Shown here: piece after piece, positions 1 through 5,377 of the stretch
How positions within the stretch are numbered: position 1 is the stretch's first letter
How the letters are laid out: the number at the start of each line of letters is the position of its first letter
Assembly (NCBI GenBank): GCA_020630835.1
Contig: JAHDIL010000130.1
Span: 1-5,782 of the forward strand
Origin: Verrucomicrobiota bacterium
Lineage (GTDB): Bacteria > Verrucomicrobiota > Verrucomicrobiia > Verrucomicrobiales > DEV007
Length of the DNA stretch: 5,782 bases
Direction of reading: 5' to 3'
Notes under the pieces: generated by a model
Told to the model about the DNA's origin: nothing
Seen by the model: the letters and a program-made list of their open reading frames with translations, nothing else
Databases searched by the model: none
Translations under genes and position numbers: made by a program

Positions 1-580
1 GTTCCTGACATTTTTCTAATTGTAAATGTTTCAGAAGAACCAGATCCTCTTCTTCCTTGGCGCACCAGCCCAGCAATTGCCCCATCAGCGAAGGTGTCTC
101 GAAGGGAGACGCTGTCTCGAAGACAATTCCGATTTCCTTGCCATCGGCATCGAAGGCGGCCACGTGATTGTCCTGGGTCTTCCACGCTCCGCGATGGCGC
201 TCGTCCTTCTCACTGTAGCGCAGGAGATCCCGATGTAGTTGAAGGAGAATGCCTTCGGACAGGCGGAGTTCCTCCCAATGGGCCTGGACGGCCTCCATCA
301 CGTAGGCGTATCCGGCGACCTCCTGCTCGTCCCGCGACTGGAAGGATTCCTTGCCCAGACTGCCGATGAGTTGCTCTACCTCGCTGTCGCTGAGTCGGGC
401 GCCCTCGATCCGGGTTGAGGATCCGGCACTCTCGATCGTGGCGATCCGTCGCAGGGAGTTGAGCGTCTCCGGCCCGAGATCGCCCAAGGCTCGCCATTCG
501 CCCTTGAACTCGTCGATGGAGGCGATCAGGGTGAGCATCTCGTTGGTCGGCTGAATGACCGGTGGAAGCGGAAGTCGCAT
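1..580 (-). CDS. Fic-family protein (putative AMP-transferase), 5' part only
   Basis: Open from ATG at 580-578 to the left edge with no stop: 193 codons visible. The N-terminus reads MRLPLPPVIQPTNEMLTLIA, typical of Fic proteins that start with a short Fic_N region. Residues 55-60 are STRIEG, which fits the inhibitory-helix motif (S/T)xxxE(G/N) placed before the catalytic core in class II Fic proteins. Residues 115-160 (LHRDLLRY, HRGAWKTQDNHV, FETASPFETP) match the region that carries the target-docking flap. Family members usually transfer AMP from ATP to a hydroxyl side chain of a target protein and are held off by the inhibitory Glu (here E59). The catalytic HPFxDGN(G/K)R motif is not in the window. 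It should follow shortly after residue 180, but the last dozen residues (LLKHLQLEKCQE) are AT-rich and do not look like the expected LHPLLxIA lead-in, so the gene may be broken near the edge. The start is supported by a good ribosome site at 591-596. Confidence 0.82.
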   Translation of the reverse strand, partial: MRLPLPPVIQPTNEMLTLIASIDEFKGEWRALGDLGPETLNSLRRIATIESAGSSTRIEGARLSDSEVEQLIGSLGKESFQSRDEQEVAGYAYVMEAVQAHWEELRLSEGILLQLHRDLLRYSEKDERHRGAWKTQDNHVAAFDADGKEIGIVFETASPFETPSLMGQLLGWCAKEEEDLVLLKHLQLEKCQE

Positions 581-590
581 CGCAGAGTTT

Positions 591-596
591 ACCTCC
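591..596 (-). promoter_or_regulatory. Shine-Dalgarno site of the Fic-family gene
   Basis: On the minus strand this reads GGAGGT and ends 10 bases before the ATG at 580. It fixes the Fic start and rules out a start further upstream. It is the only clear Shine-Dalgarno site before any gene in the window. Confidence 0.7.
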
Positions 597-602
597 GAAT
601 GA

Positions 603-622
603 ATCCAATTCCATCCAATTCC
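603..622. repeat. Tandem 10-bp direct repeat, two copies
   Basis: ATCCAATTCC occurs twice in perfect head-to-tail order (603-612 and 613-622), in the upstream region of the Fic gene. It lies just beyond the Shine-Dalgarno site, so it falls in the leader or promoter of that gene. It could be a regulator site or a recombinase arm-type site; the sequence alone does not decide. Confidence 0.6.
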
Positions 623-641
623 CTCTATTTCCTTTTCAGCG

Positions 642-672
642 CATACGGACAGGCGTATGTTGTCGGTATGTT
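642..672. repeat. GTATG-type repeat cluster (inverted plus direct copies)
   Basis: CATACG (642-647) and CGTATG (654-659) form a perfect 6-bp inverted repeat around a 6-base spacer. GTATGTT then recurs at 655-661 and 666-672 with an 11-bp period, about one helical turn. Three copies of the same hexamer-like unit within 31 bp, 60-90 bp upstream of the Fic start, look like a protein-binding array: an operator, or integrase/excisionase arm sites if an element edge lies here. Confidence 0.5.
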
Positions 673-706
673 TCGGGATTCACCCACCTTAAACCCCTAT
701 TCTATA

Positions 707-747
707 AGGGGCGGAAACAGGGTTCGAATCCCAGCCCCTCTATTTTT
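707..747 (+). terminator. Intrinsic-terminator-like hairpin with T tract
   Basis: AGGGGC (707-712) pairs perfectly with GCCCCT (734-739). Inside, GGG (720-722) pairs with CCC (730-732) around a TTCGAAT loop. The hairpin is followed by CTA and five T's (743-747). On the plus strand this is a plausible factor-independent terminator, although no plus-strand gene lies upstream within the window. The same bases also resemble a tRNA/tmRNA T-arm, which is an alternative reading. Confidence 0.4.
713..742 (+). other. tRNA/tmRNA-like 3' end (T-arm plus acceptor strand), possible attachment site
   Basis: The stretch starts GGAAACAGGGTTCGAATCCC and goes on as T-arm plus acceptor strand. The loop TTCGAAT is flanked by GGG and CCC, with a further C-G pair and one A-A mismatch in a 5-bp stem. 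It is followed by seven acceptor-like bases CCCCTCT and a discriminator-like A (742), with no CCA. In tRNA numbering base 70 is U, as in the G3-U70 pair of tmRNA and tRNA-Ala, and GGAAAC resembles the GGACGC before the T-arm of many tmRNAs. No matching 5' acceptor strand (A/G followed by several G's) or D-arm is present upstream, so this is not a complete gene. Remnants like this are typical of integrated elements at the end distal to the intact RNA gene. That would place the element to the left, including the Fic gene. A terminator hairpin is the competing explanation. Confidence 0.35.
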
Positions 748-813
748 CTCAGCCGCCGGAGCAGTCTCCGCCAAACGTTGGGTCTCCACCAAAGTTTAGG
801 GACTGAGTTTTTT
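748..813 (+). other. Branched RNA-structure candidate ending in a T6 run
   Basis: CTCAG (748-752) can pair with CTGAG (803-807), enclosing two further hairpins. The first is CGGAG (757-761) with CTCCG (765-769). The second is AAAC plus TTGG (773-776, 778-781) with CCAA plus GTTT (788-791, 793-796), broken by one mismatch. Six T's (808-813) follow directly. On the plus strand this forms a three-way junction with a terminator-like end. No coding potential is evident and no known RNA family is recognised. Confidence 0.35.
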
Positions 814-839
814 AACCGTATTCGGCGAGAAGTCATGGG

Positions 840-862
840 CTCTCTCACGAATAAGAAGAGAG
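840..862 (-). terminator. Weak hairpin just after tRNA-Phe
   Basis: CTCTCT (840-845) and AGAGAG (857-862) form a 6-bp stem beginning one base beyond the mature 3' end of tRNA-Phe. No U tract follows on the minus strand, so this could be a processing structure or a weak terminator rather than a standard intrinsic terminator. Confidence 0.3.
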
Positions 863-863
863 G

Positions 864-936
<73 letters not shown>

Positions 937-1226
937 GATGCCGTAACAGCGAAGGGCTGCTGTGGCTGACCCCACCTAAATTGGCGGGGGCGGGAAGATT
1001 GGCACCGATTGGTGGGAAAACAACCAAAAAGTATCGGTGAATTTCCCTTTTCTAGAAAAAACACTCCTAGAGCTTGTATGAGAGAGAAACTTCTCGCTGT
1101 TTTGCATTTCCTTGCGTAAAGAGTGTGGGCATTCGTTGTCCATCGTTTGAGGGAGTGTGCAGGACCGAATCTTTCCGTTCCCTAAAAATACCCACCCTCT
1201 GACAGCAAAGCCCCTATCTCCCTCTC
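937..1226. other. 290-nt gene-free stretch between divergent tRNA-Phe and desaturase
   Basis: This must hold the promoters of both tRNA-Phe (leftward) and the desaturase (rightward), but no convincing -35/-10 pair could be picked for either. It contains the long hairpin annotated at 1003-1039 and a smaller inverted repeat, ACAGC/GCTGT (946-963), close to the tRNA 5' end. An open frame of 119 codons that starts at 1157 has no family resemblance and overlaps the desaturase out of frame. Confidence 0.5.
1003..1039. other. Long imperfect hairpin upstream of the desaturase
   Basis: CACCGA (1003-1008) pairs with TCGGTG (1034-1039) and TTGGT (1009-1013) with ACCAA (1023-1027). This gives 11 pairs with a 9-base loop and a 6-base bulge. 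A pyrimidine-rich run (CCCTTTTC, 1045-1052) follows on the plus strand. It sits about 190 bases before the desaturase start. It could be a terminator-like or leader structure, or a two-part protein-binding site. Confidence 0.35.
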
Positions 1227-2339
1227 ATGAAAACTTTCCCGTTTCAGCAGGTGAACTGGCTCTCGAGCATATTTCTCATCGCGACCTTTTTTGGAACTCT
1301 AATCGGCGTGCCCCTCTTTCTTGTTTTCGCCGAGTTTCAATGGACCTACCTAGCCCTCTTCCTTGGGTTCTTTATCCTCACAGGAATGAGCATAACGCTT
1401 GGCTACCATCGGCTCTTCGCCCATCGCTCCTTTCAAGCGAGCAAACCCGTTCGTTTTTTCACTCTGCTCTTTGGCGCTGCCGCCTTCGAGGATTCGGCCC
1501 TAGACTGGGCCTCTGACCATCGAGATCACCATAAGCACACAGATCACGATGAGGAAGACCCCTATAGCATATCCAAGGGATTCTTCTGGGCACATATGGG
1601 TTGGATCTTCTTCAAACTTTACCCCCGACAGCTAAACAATGTGGCTGACCTTAGAAAAGACCCCCTCGTCATGTGGCAACATCGCCATCACCGCACCATC
1701 GCCATGCTTGTAGGGCTGGCGCTGCCTGCTCTGATCGGATTCGCCTTTCATGGATCCATCGGTTTGCTTGGAGGGTTTCTCTTCGGTGGCTTGGCTCGGC
1801 TTGTCGCCGTCCAACACTCAACATTCTGCATCAATTCTCTCTGCCATATGATTGGGAGACGTCCGTATGACAAACAGAGCAGCGCTCGGGACAGCGGTAT
1901 CATGGCCATCTTCACCTTCGGCGAAGGCTATCATAACTACCACCACTCCTTTCAGCACGACTATCGCAACGGGGTAAAACCGTGGCAGTGGGACCCAACA
2001 AAATGGACAATCTGGTCACTCGAAAAGCTGGGCCTCGTCAGTAACCTTAAGCGTGTTTCGGAGGAAAAAATCATCATGGCGGAAGTGCGACAGCTCCGAA
2101 AAGAAACCGAACAACATCTCAACACGGCTCAAGAGTATCAGGACTCATGCCCGAAACACCAAGATGCCTATCAGCGCCTAAAGGATGTCTCCAGGCATCT
2201 AGCGGAAGAATTTCGAGAGCTGGAGGAAGCGGCTGCCAAGCGTGTGAAACTTTCTGGACAAAAGCTTCGCCACTGGCGGATGGAGGTCGAGCATGCGAGG
2301 ACCCTGCTCGCCTTGAGCAGCGCGGCCATGCTGGCATAG
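1227..2339 (+). CDS. Acyl-CoA/fatty acid desaturase, delta-9 (SCD/OLE1) type
   Basis: This 370-residue membrane di-iron enzyme inserts a cis double bond into saturated acyl chains, using O2 and electrons from a redox partner. All metal-binding boxes are present: HRLFAH (61-66), HRDHH (98-102) and HNYHH (236-240). N203 and H207 in INSLCH have the same four-residue spacing as the extra metal-site Asn and His of mammalian SCD1. Hydrophobic segments at about 11-37, 40-58, 159-177 and 178-196 fit the usual two pairs of helices with cytosolic His boxes. The core ends near residue 272. Residues 275-355 form a charged, helix-prone tail with heptad-like spacing, making the protein longer than minimal bacterial homologues of about 300 residues. 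Some proteobacterial homologues also carry tails. There is no fused cytochrome b5 or ferredoxin domain. The ATG has no Shine-Dalgarno site, only a pyrimidine-rich leader (1211-1226). It was chosen because hydrophobic segment 1 follows directly. The precise substrate and double-bond position are not determinable here. Confidence 0.93.
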   Translation: MKTFPFQQVNWLSSIFLIATFFGTLIGVPLFLVFAEFQWTYLALFLGFFILTGMSITLGYHRLFAHRSFQASKPVRFFTLLFGAAAFEDSALDWASDHRDHHKHTDHDEEDPYSISKGFFWAHMGWIFFKLYPRQLNNVADLRKDPLVMWQHRHHRTIAMLVGLALPALIGFAFHGSIGLLGGFLFGGLARLVAVQHSTFCINSLCHMIGRRPYDKQSSARDSGIMAIFTFGEGYHNYHHSFQHDYRNGVKPWQWDPTKWTIWSLEKLGLVSNLKRVSEEKIIMAEVRQLRKETEQHLNTAQEYQDSCPKHQDAYQRLKDVSRHLAEEFRELEEAAAKRVKLSGQKLRHWRMEVEHARTLLALSSAAMLA

Positions 2340-2435
2340 CCTTTACTCCACCAGAAATCTGCGACTTGCGCGCATCATAACCCTTGGCATCGTTGGGACT
2401 GCCTGCTTAAGCGGCGACTACCGACTCCTCCAACC

Positions 2436-4016
2436 ATGCTAAAACTCGCCTTCGAAAAACTCTTTCAAGCTCGCCGCTCCAGCCAGCGTCCCGGAGCCGA
2501 CGACGGTTTTGACGCCTATGAAAAGCCATTCCTCGATCATCTCGAGGACTTGCGAGTCACTTTATTTAAGGTAGGGGCTGTCCTCGCTGTTACGACCGGC
2601 TGCGCCTTCGCCTTCCACCAGCAGATCTTTGAACTCCTGCTGCAGCCGGCCAAAATGATCGATGTCGCAGACGGGGTCAGCCTTTATGAGCGGACTGATT
2701 TCATCACGCTCAAGCCGCAGGAAATCATCATCCTGATGCTGAAAGTATCATTCTTCGCTGCGGTAATCGTCTCCTTTCCCTTTAGCGTGTATTTTCTCTT
2801 TGAGTTCATCTTGCCAGGTATGCGGCAGATGGAGAAAAAAACGGTCATTCCCGGCGTTGTTGTAGGGTTCTTTCTCTTCCTTATCGGGGTGTCTTTCGCG
2901 TTTTACTTCGCCGCGCCCATTGCTCTACAGTTCTTCTATAAATTCGAGAATGGCCTCATTTCTAGCATGAATCCGGCCGAAGAGGCGCTAGAGAAAGACC
3001 TCAAGCGACTGACCCTGCTCGGGCTGGATGGACAGGAGATCCTGCCAATCGAGGAGGGGAGCAAGGGCACCTCTTCCGAAGAAACCGCCAACTCAGCGCT
3101 CGATGGCCAAACCAAGGTCGCCGTCCGCGAGTATATGATGAGCCTGCTCGCCACGCCGGTGAGCTCCGGTCACGTCTTCCGCTACGATGAAGGGCGGGAT
3201 AAGATTGTCATGCTGAAGTCGAAAGGAGCGACCGGCGTTTACCAGATCGGTGAATACATCAACTTTATCACCCGGCTTGTTCTCGTCTTTGGCATCAGCT
3301 TTCAGTTACCAGTAGTCGTAACCATTCTGACCAAGCTGGAACTCCTCACCGCCCGAGTCATGCGGGCGACAAGGACCTACGCTTGGATAGTCATCCTTGT
3401 CGCAGCGGCTATTCTCACCCCGCCTGACCTGATAACCCTCTCCATGCTAGGGGGACCCATGATCTTCCTTTATGAAGTCTGTATCATCATCGCCACCGTC
3501 ATCGAAAAAAGGCGAGAAAAGGCGAACTTGACCGAGGAGGAGAAAAAACAACGCCGCTTGGAGCAACTCTACCTGAAACCTGCTGATGAGTTGACTGAGG
3601 AGGAAAAAGAAGAACTGCACCAAGAACAAATCGCCCAATACGAGCGAGAGCATGCTCACCTGTTCGATGAGGAAAGTGAACATCACGAAAATGACCACAG
3701 CTCAGGCATGGAGCGCGATCATTTTTACAATGAGACCCCCACCAGTGATCTTCCTTCTGATGAAACACTCGACGGCAATAGGGACGAGCCAAGCGACTCA
3801 GACGGTGACGAAGAACCCTGCCAGCCCAGCGGTCCTATCATCGATATCAACAACGCCACAGAGGAGGAACTGCTGAGCCTTCCTGGCATCGAACCCTATG
3901 ATGTCGAAATGCTCATCGGTCACCGCCCCTTCCATTCCTTTGATGAGTTAGAAGATCTAGGCGGGCTAACTACCGAACAGATCAACAAGATCATTGATCG
4001 TGTCATGTTAGGGTAG
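2436..4016 (+). CDS. tatC: Twin-arginine translocase subunit TatC with periplasmic insertion and C-terminal helix-hairpin-helix domain
   Basis: TatC is the inner-membrane receptor that binds twin-arginine signal peptides and, with TatA/TatB, exports folded proteins. The core is clear: FLDHLEDLR (32-40) before helix 1 (about 43-62), helix 2 (97-120), ILPGMRQMEKK (125-135), helix 3 (138-163), helix 4 (272-296, FGISFQLPV), helix 5 (314-330) with LTPPD (327-331), and helix 6 (333-355). E133 aligns with E. coli E103. E. coli E15 aligns with D38, a conservative change. At 526 residues it is about twice the usual 250. Two additions explain this: roughly 100 residues (171-270) between helices 3 and 4, predicted periplasmic, and a cytoplasmic tail (358-526). 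The tail holds a Glu/Lys-rich helix with LTEEEK at 365-370 and 386-391, an acidic, His-containing linker (405-465), and a ComEA-like helix-hairpin-helix (466-526). The frame is uninterrupted, so this is not a sequencing artefact joining two genes. No Shine-Dalgarno site. tatA/tatB are not nearby. It lies 96 nt after the desaturase. Confidence 0.95.
   Translation: MLKLAFEKLFQARRSSQRPGADDGFDAYEKPFLDHLEDLRVTLFKVGAVLAVTTGCAFAFHQQIFELLLQPAKMIDVADGVSLYERTDFITLKPQEIIILMLKVSFFAAVIVSFPFSVYFLFEFILPGMRQMEKKTVIPGVVVGFFLFLIGVSFAFYFAAPIALQFFYKFENGLISSMNPAEEALEKDLKRLTLLGLDGQEILPIEEGSKGTSSEETANSALDGQTKVAVREYMMSLLATPVSSGHVFRYDEGRDKIVMLKSKGATGVYQIGEYINFITRLVLVFGISFQLPVVVTILTKLELLTARVMRATRTYAWIVILVAAAILTPPDLITLSMLGGPMIFLYEVCIIIATVIEKRREKANLTEEEKKQRRLEQLYLKPADELTEEEKEELHQEQIAQYEREHAHLFDEESEHHENDHSSGMERDHFYNETPTSDLPSDETLDGNRDEPSDSDGDEEPCQPSGPIIDINNATEEELLSLPGIEPYDVEMLIGHRPFHSFDELEDLGGLTTEQINKIIDRVMLG
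3831..4013 (+). other. ComEA-like helix-hairpin-helix domain encoded at the tatC 3' end
   Basis: Residues 466-526 of the TatC protein read as IDINNATEEELLSLPGI, then IGHRPFHSFDELEDL, then GLTTEQINKIID. They match the layout of the ComEA/type II secretion-K HhH family: (L/I)N(x)A(x)xEEL(x)xLPGI, R(x)xPF(x)S(x)(x)DL, GI(x)xxxxxxI. The first hairpin is PGIEP instead of the DNA-binding PGIGP, and the second is GGLTT instead of GIG. The domain may therefore have lost DNA binding and serve as a protein-contact or scaffold module, as the HhH fold does in PsbU. It would lie in the cytoplasm by the topology of TatC. Confidence 0.85.
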
Positions 4017-4073
4017 GTAGCCACCTTTCCCGCAAACCGCGACCTCAGTTGCGCCAGCGAAATCACATACGGC

Positions 4074-4110
4074 TCTTGCGAAAAGGTAAACGTTCTTGCG
4101 CAATTTGAAC
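4074..4110. promoter_or_regulatory. Candidate operator upstream of pntAA
   Basis: TCTTGCG is repeated at 4074-4080 and 4094-4100, exactly 20 bp apart (two helical turns). The second copy runs into the 8-bp palindrome TTGCGCAA (4096-4103), bracketed by GTTC (4092-4095) and GAAC (4107-4110). Dyad symmetry together with a phased direct repeat in the only sizeable gap before the pnt operon suggests a transcription-factor site. The factor is unknown. Confidence 0.35.
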
Positions 4111-4126
4111 ACACATTAGCATGAAT

Positions 4127-4160
4127 TTGACATAGGCAACTCACCACTTTCGGACATATT
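4127..4160 (+). promoter_or_regulatory. Weak promoter candidate for the pnt operon
   Basis: A perfect TTGACA (4127-4132) lies about 95 bases before the pntAA start. The best -10-like hexamer, CATATT (4155-4160), is 22 bases away, longer than the usual 16-18, so this is only a candidate. The 211-nt gap after tatC is the natural place for the operon promoter. No good terminator for tatC was seen, only a 4-bp AGGT/ACCT hairpin right after its stop. Confidence 0.25.
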
Positions 4161-4227
4161 GAGAAGCTGCAACGAAGTCTCCCCCGAACTCCTGAGCAGC
4201 CACGTTTCACTTTTACCCTAAGCGATC

Positions 4228-5364
4228 ATGCAACTTCTCGCTCTCAAACCGAGTTCGGCCCTCGAAACTCGTGCCCCTGTCGATCCATCCAGCGTCAAAA
4301 AACTCGTAGCACTCGGTATCAATGTGATTGTTGAATCAGGGATTGGCATCGCCAGTCAACATACCGACAAAAGCTTTGAAGAAGCCGGAGCCTCCATTTC
4401 AGATAACGCTGCAGCCTCTTCAAAAGAAGCCGACATCGTCATACGCGTGGACAAGCCAACGAGTTCTGAGGTAGCACAGCTGAAGCCAGGTTCGATCCAC
4501 ATTAGTTTTCTCGACCCTTTCGCCAATGCCGATCTCTTAGAAAAATTCGCCGAGCAGGGAGTGACAGCAATCAGCCTGGAAATGATTCCGCGCACCACCC
4601 TCGCTCAGAAGATGGATGCGATCAGCTCACAAGCCAACCTGGCTGGCTACGTAGGAGTGATCACCGCTGCGGAGCGAAGCCAGCAGATTTTTCCCATGAT
4701 GATGACGCCAGCTGGGACCATATCACCGAGCAAGGTCTTTGTGCTCGGGGTGGGCGTAGCTGGACTTCAGGCCATAGCCACTGCTAAGCGTTTGGGAGCG
4801 CGCGTTACCGCCTTTGATGTGCGACCAGAAGCATTGGAACAAGCAGAGTCTCTCGGCGCAAAAGCTCTCCGTATCGACCTCGGTGGAGACACCGCTGGCA
4901 CTGACCAAGGGTATGCACGCGAGCTGACAGAAGAACAACTAAAATTACAACAGGAAGCCCAGGCTAAAGTCTGCGCCCAGAGTGATATTGTAATCACCAC
5001 TGCAAAGGTTTTTGGGCGCAAACCCCCAGTCCTAATTAAGAAAGACGTCGTCGATCAGATGAAGCGTGGCTCCGTCATCGTCGACCTCGCTGCCGAGACT
5101 GGCGGCAATGTTGAGGGCGTGGTCTCCGGAGACGAGATTACAACAGATAACGGCGTCCTTCTCGTCGGCCTAGAAAACTTCGAGGGTCGCGTCGCTACCC
5201 ACGCCACACAAGTTCTGTCGGCAAACTTTGCAAACATGATCGACCACTTCTGGGATGCTGATTCGAAAGCTTTCCCAATTTCTCTCGACGACGAAATCCT
5301 CAAAGGCTGCACCCTGACGCACGATGGATCCATCGTTCACGAGCGCTTTTCAAATTCTAACTAA
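4228..5364 (+). CDS. pntAA: NAD(P) transhydrogenase subunit alpha part 1 (NAD(H)-binding domain I)
   Basis: Soluble domain I of the proton-translocating transhydrogenase binds NAD(H) and passes hydride to NADP+ bound on PntB, driven by proton entry. The protein has 378 residues, close to the 384 of Rhodospirillum rubrum PntAA. The RQD loop is present as RTTLAQKMD (R122, Q127, D130), with the same +5/+8 spacing as R127/Q132/D135. It is followed by SSQANLAGY (133-141). The Rossmann loop GVGVAG is at 174-179, with the acidic end of strand beta-2 at D197 in FDVRP. The mobile-loop tyrosine is Y229 in TDQGYA. The fold resembles alanine dehydrogenase, but the RQD loop and the neighbours make that alternative unlikely. 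The ATG at 4228 directly begins the first beta strand (MQLLALKP) and has no Shine-Dalgarno site. pntAB starts 13 nt after the stop, so the two are co-transcribed and probably translationally linked. The membrane part that is fused to this domain in E. coli PntA is a separate gene here. Confidence 0.97.
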   Translation: MQLLALKPSSALETRAPVDPSSVKKLVALGINVIVESGIGIASQHTDKSFEEAGASISDNAAASSKEADIVIRVDKPTSSEVAQLKPGSIHISFLDPFANADLLEKFAEQGVTAISLEMIPRTTLAQKMDAISSQANLAGYVGVITAAERSQQIFPMMMTPAGTISPSKVFVLGVGVAGLQAIATAKRLGARVTAFDVRPEALEQAESLGAKALRIDLGGDTAGTDQGYARELTEEQLKLQQEAQAKVCAQSDIVITTAKVFGRKPPVLIKKDVVDQMKRGSVIVDLAAETGGNVEGVVSGDEITTDNGVLLVGLENFEGRVATHATQVLSANFANMIDHFWDADSKAFPISLDDEILKGCTLTHDGSIVHERFSNSN

Positions 5365-5377
5365 TATCCCTTTTTCT

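Noticed and set aside
26..369. Plus-strand open frames opposite the Fic gene
   Set aside because: Antisense shadows of a G+C-rich coding region; Arg- and Pro-rich composition and no recognisable domain.
210..614. 134-codon open frame on the minus strand overlapping the Fic region
   Set aside because: It is in another frame of the same strand, is Arg/Gly-rich and low in family resemblance. The frame starting at 580 gives a clear Fic protein with a good ribosome site.
600..745. Complete tmRNA or tRNA gene ending at 742
   Set aside because: No 5' acceptor strand, D-arm, or tag-peptide reading frame is found at the needed distance; the expected upstream part is Fic coding sequence.
1157..1516. 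119-codon plus-strand open frame before and within the desaturase
   Set aside because: It overlaps the desaturase N-terminal half in a different frame, and the desaturase frame has all catalytic His boxes.
3920..4210. 96-codon minus-strand open frame across the tatC end and the gap
   Set aside because: Half of it is antisense to the conserved HhH domain; there is no ribosome site or recognisable motif, although it covers most of the tatC-pntAA gap.
5324..5377. Upstream in-frame start for pntAB
   Set aside because: It would overlap the end of pntAA and add 18 residues without family similarity; the start at 5378 begins directly at the first membrane helix.
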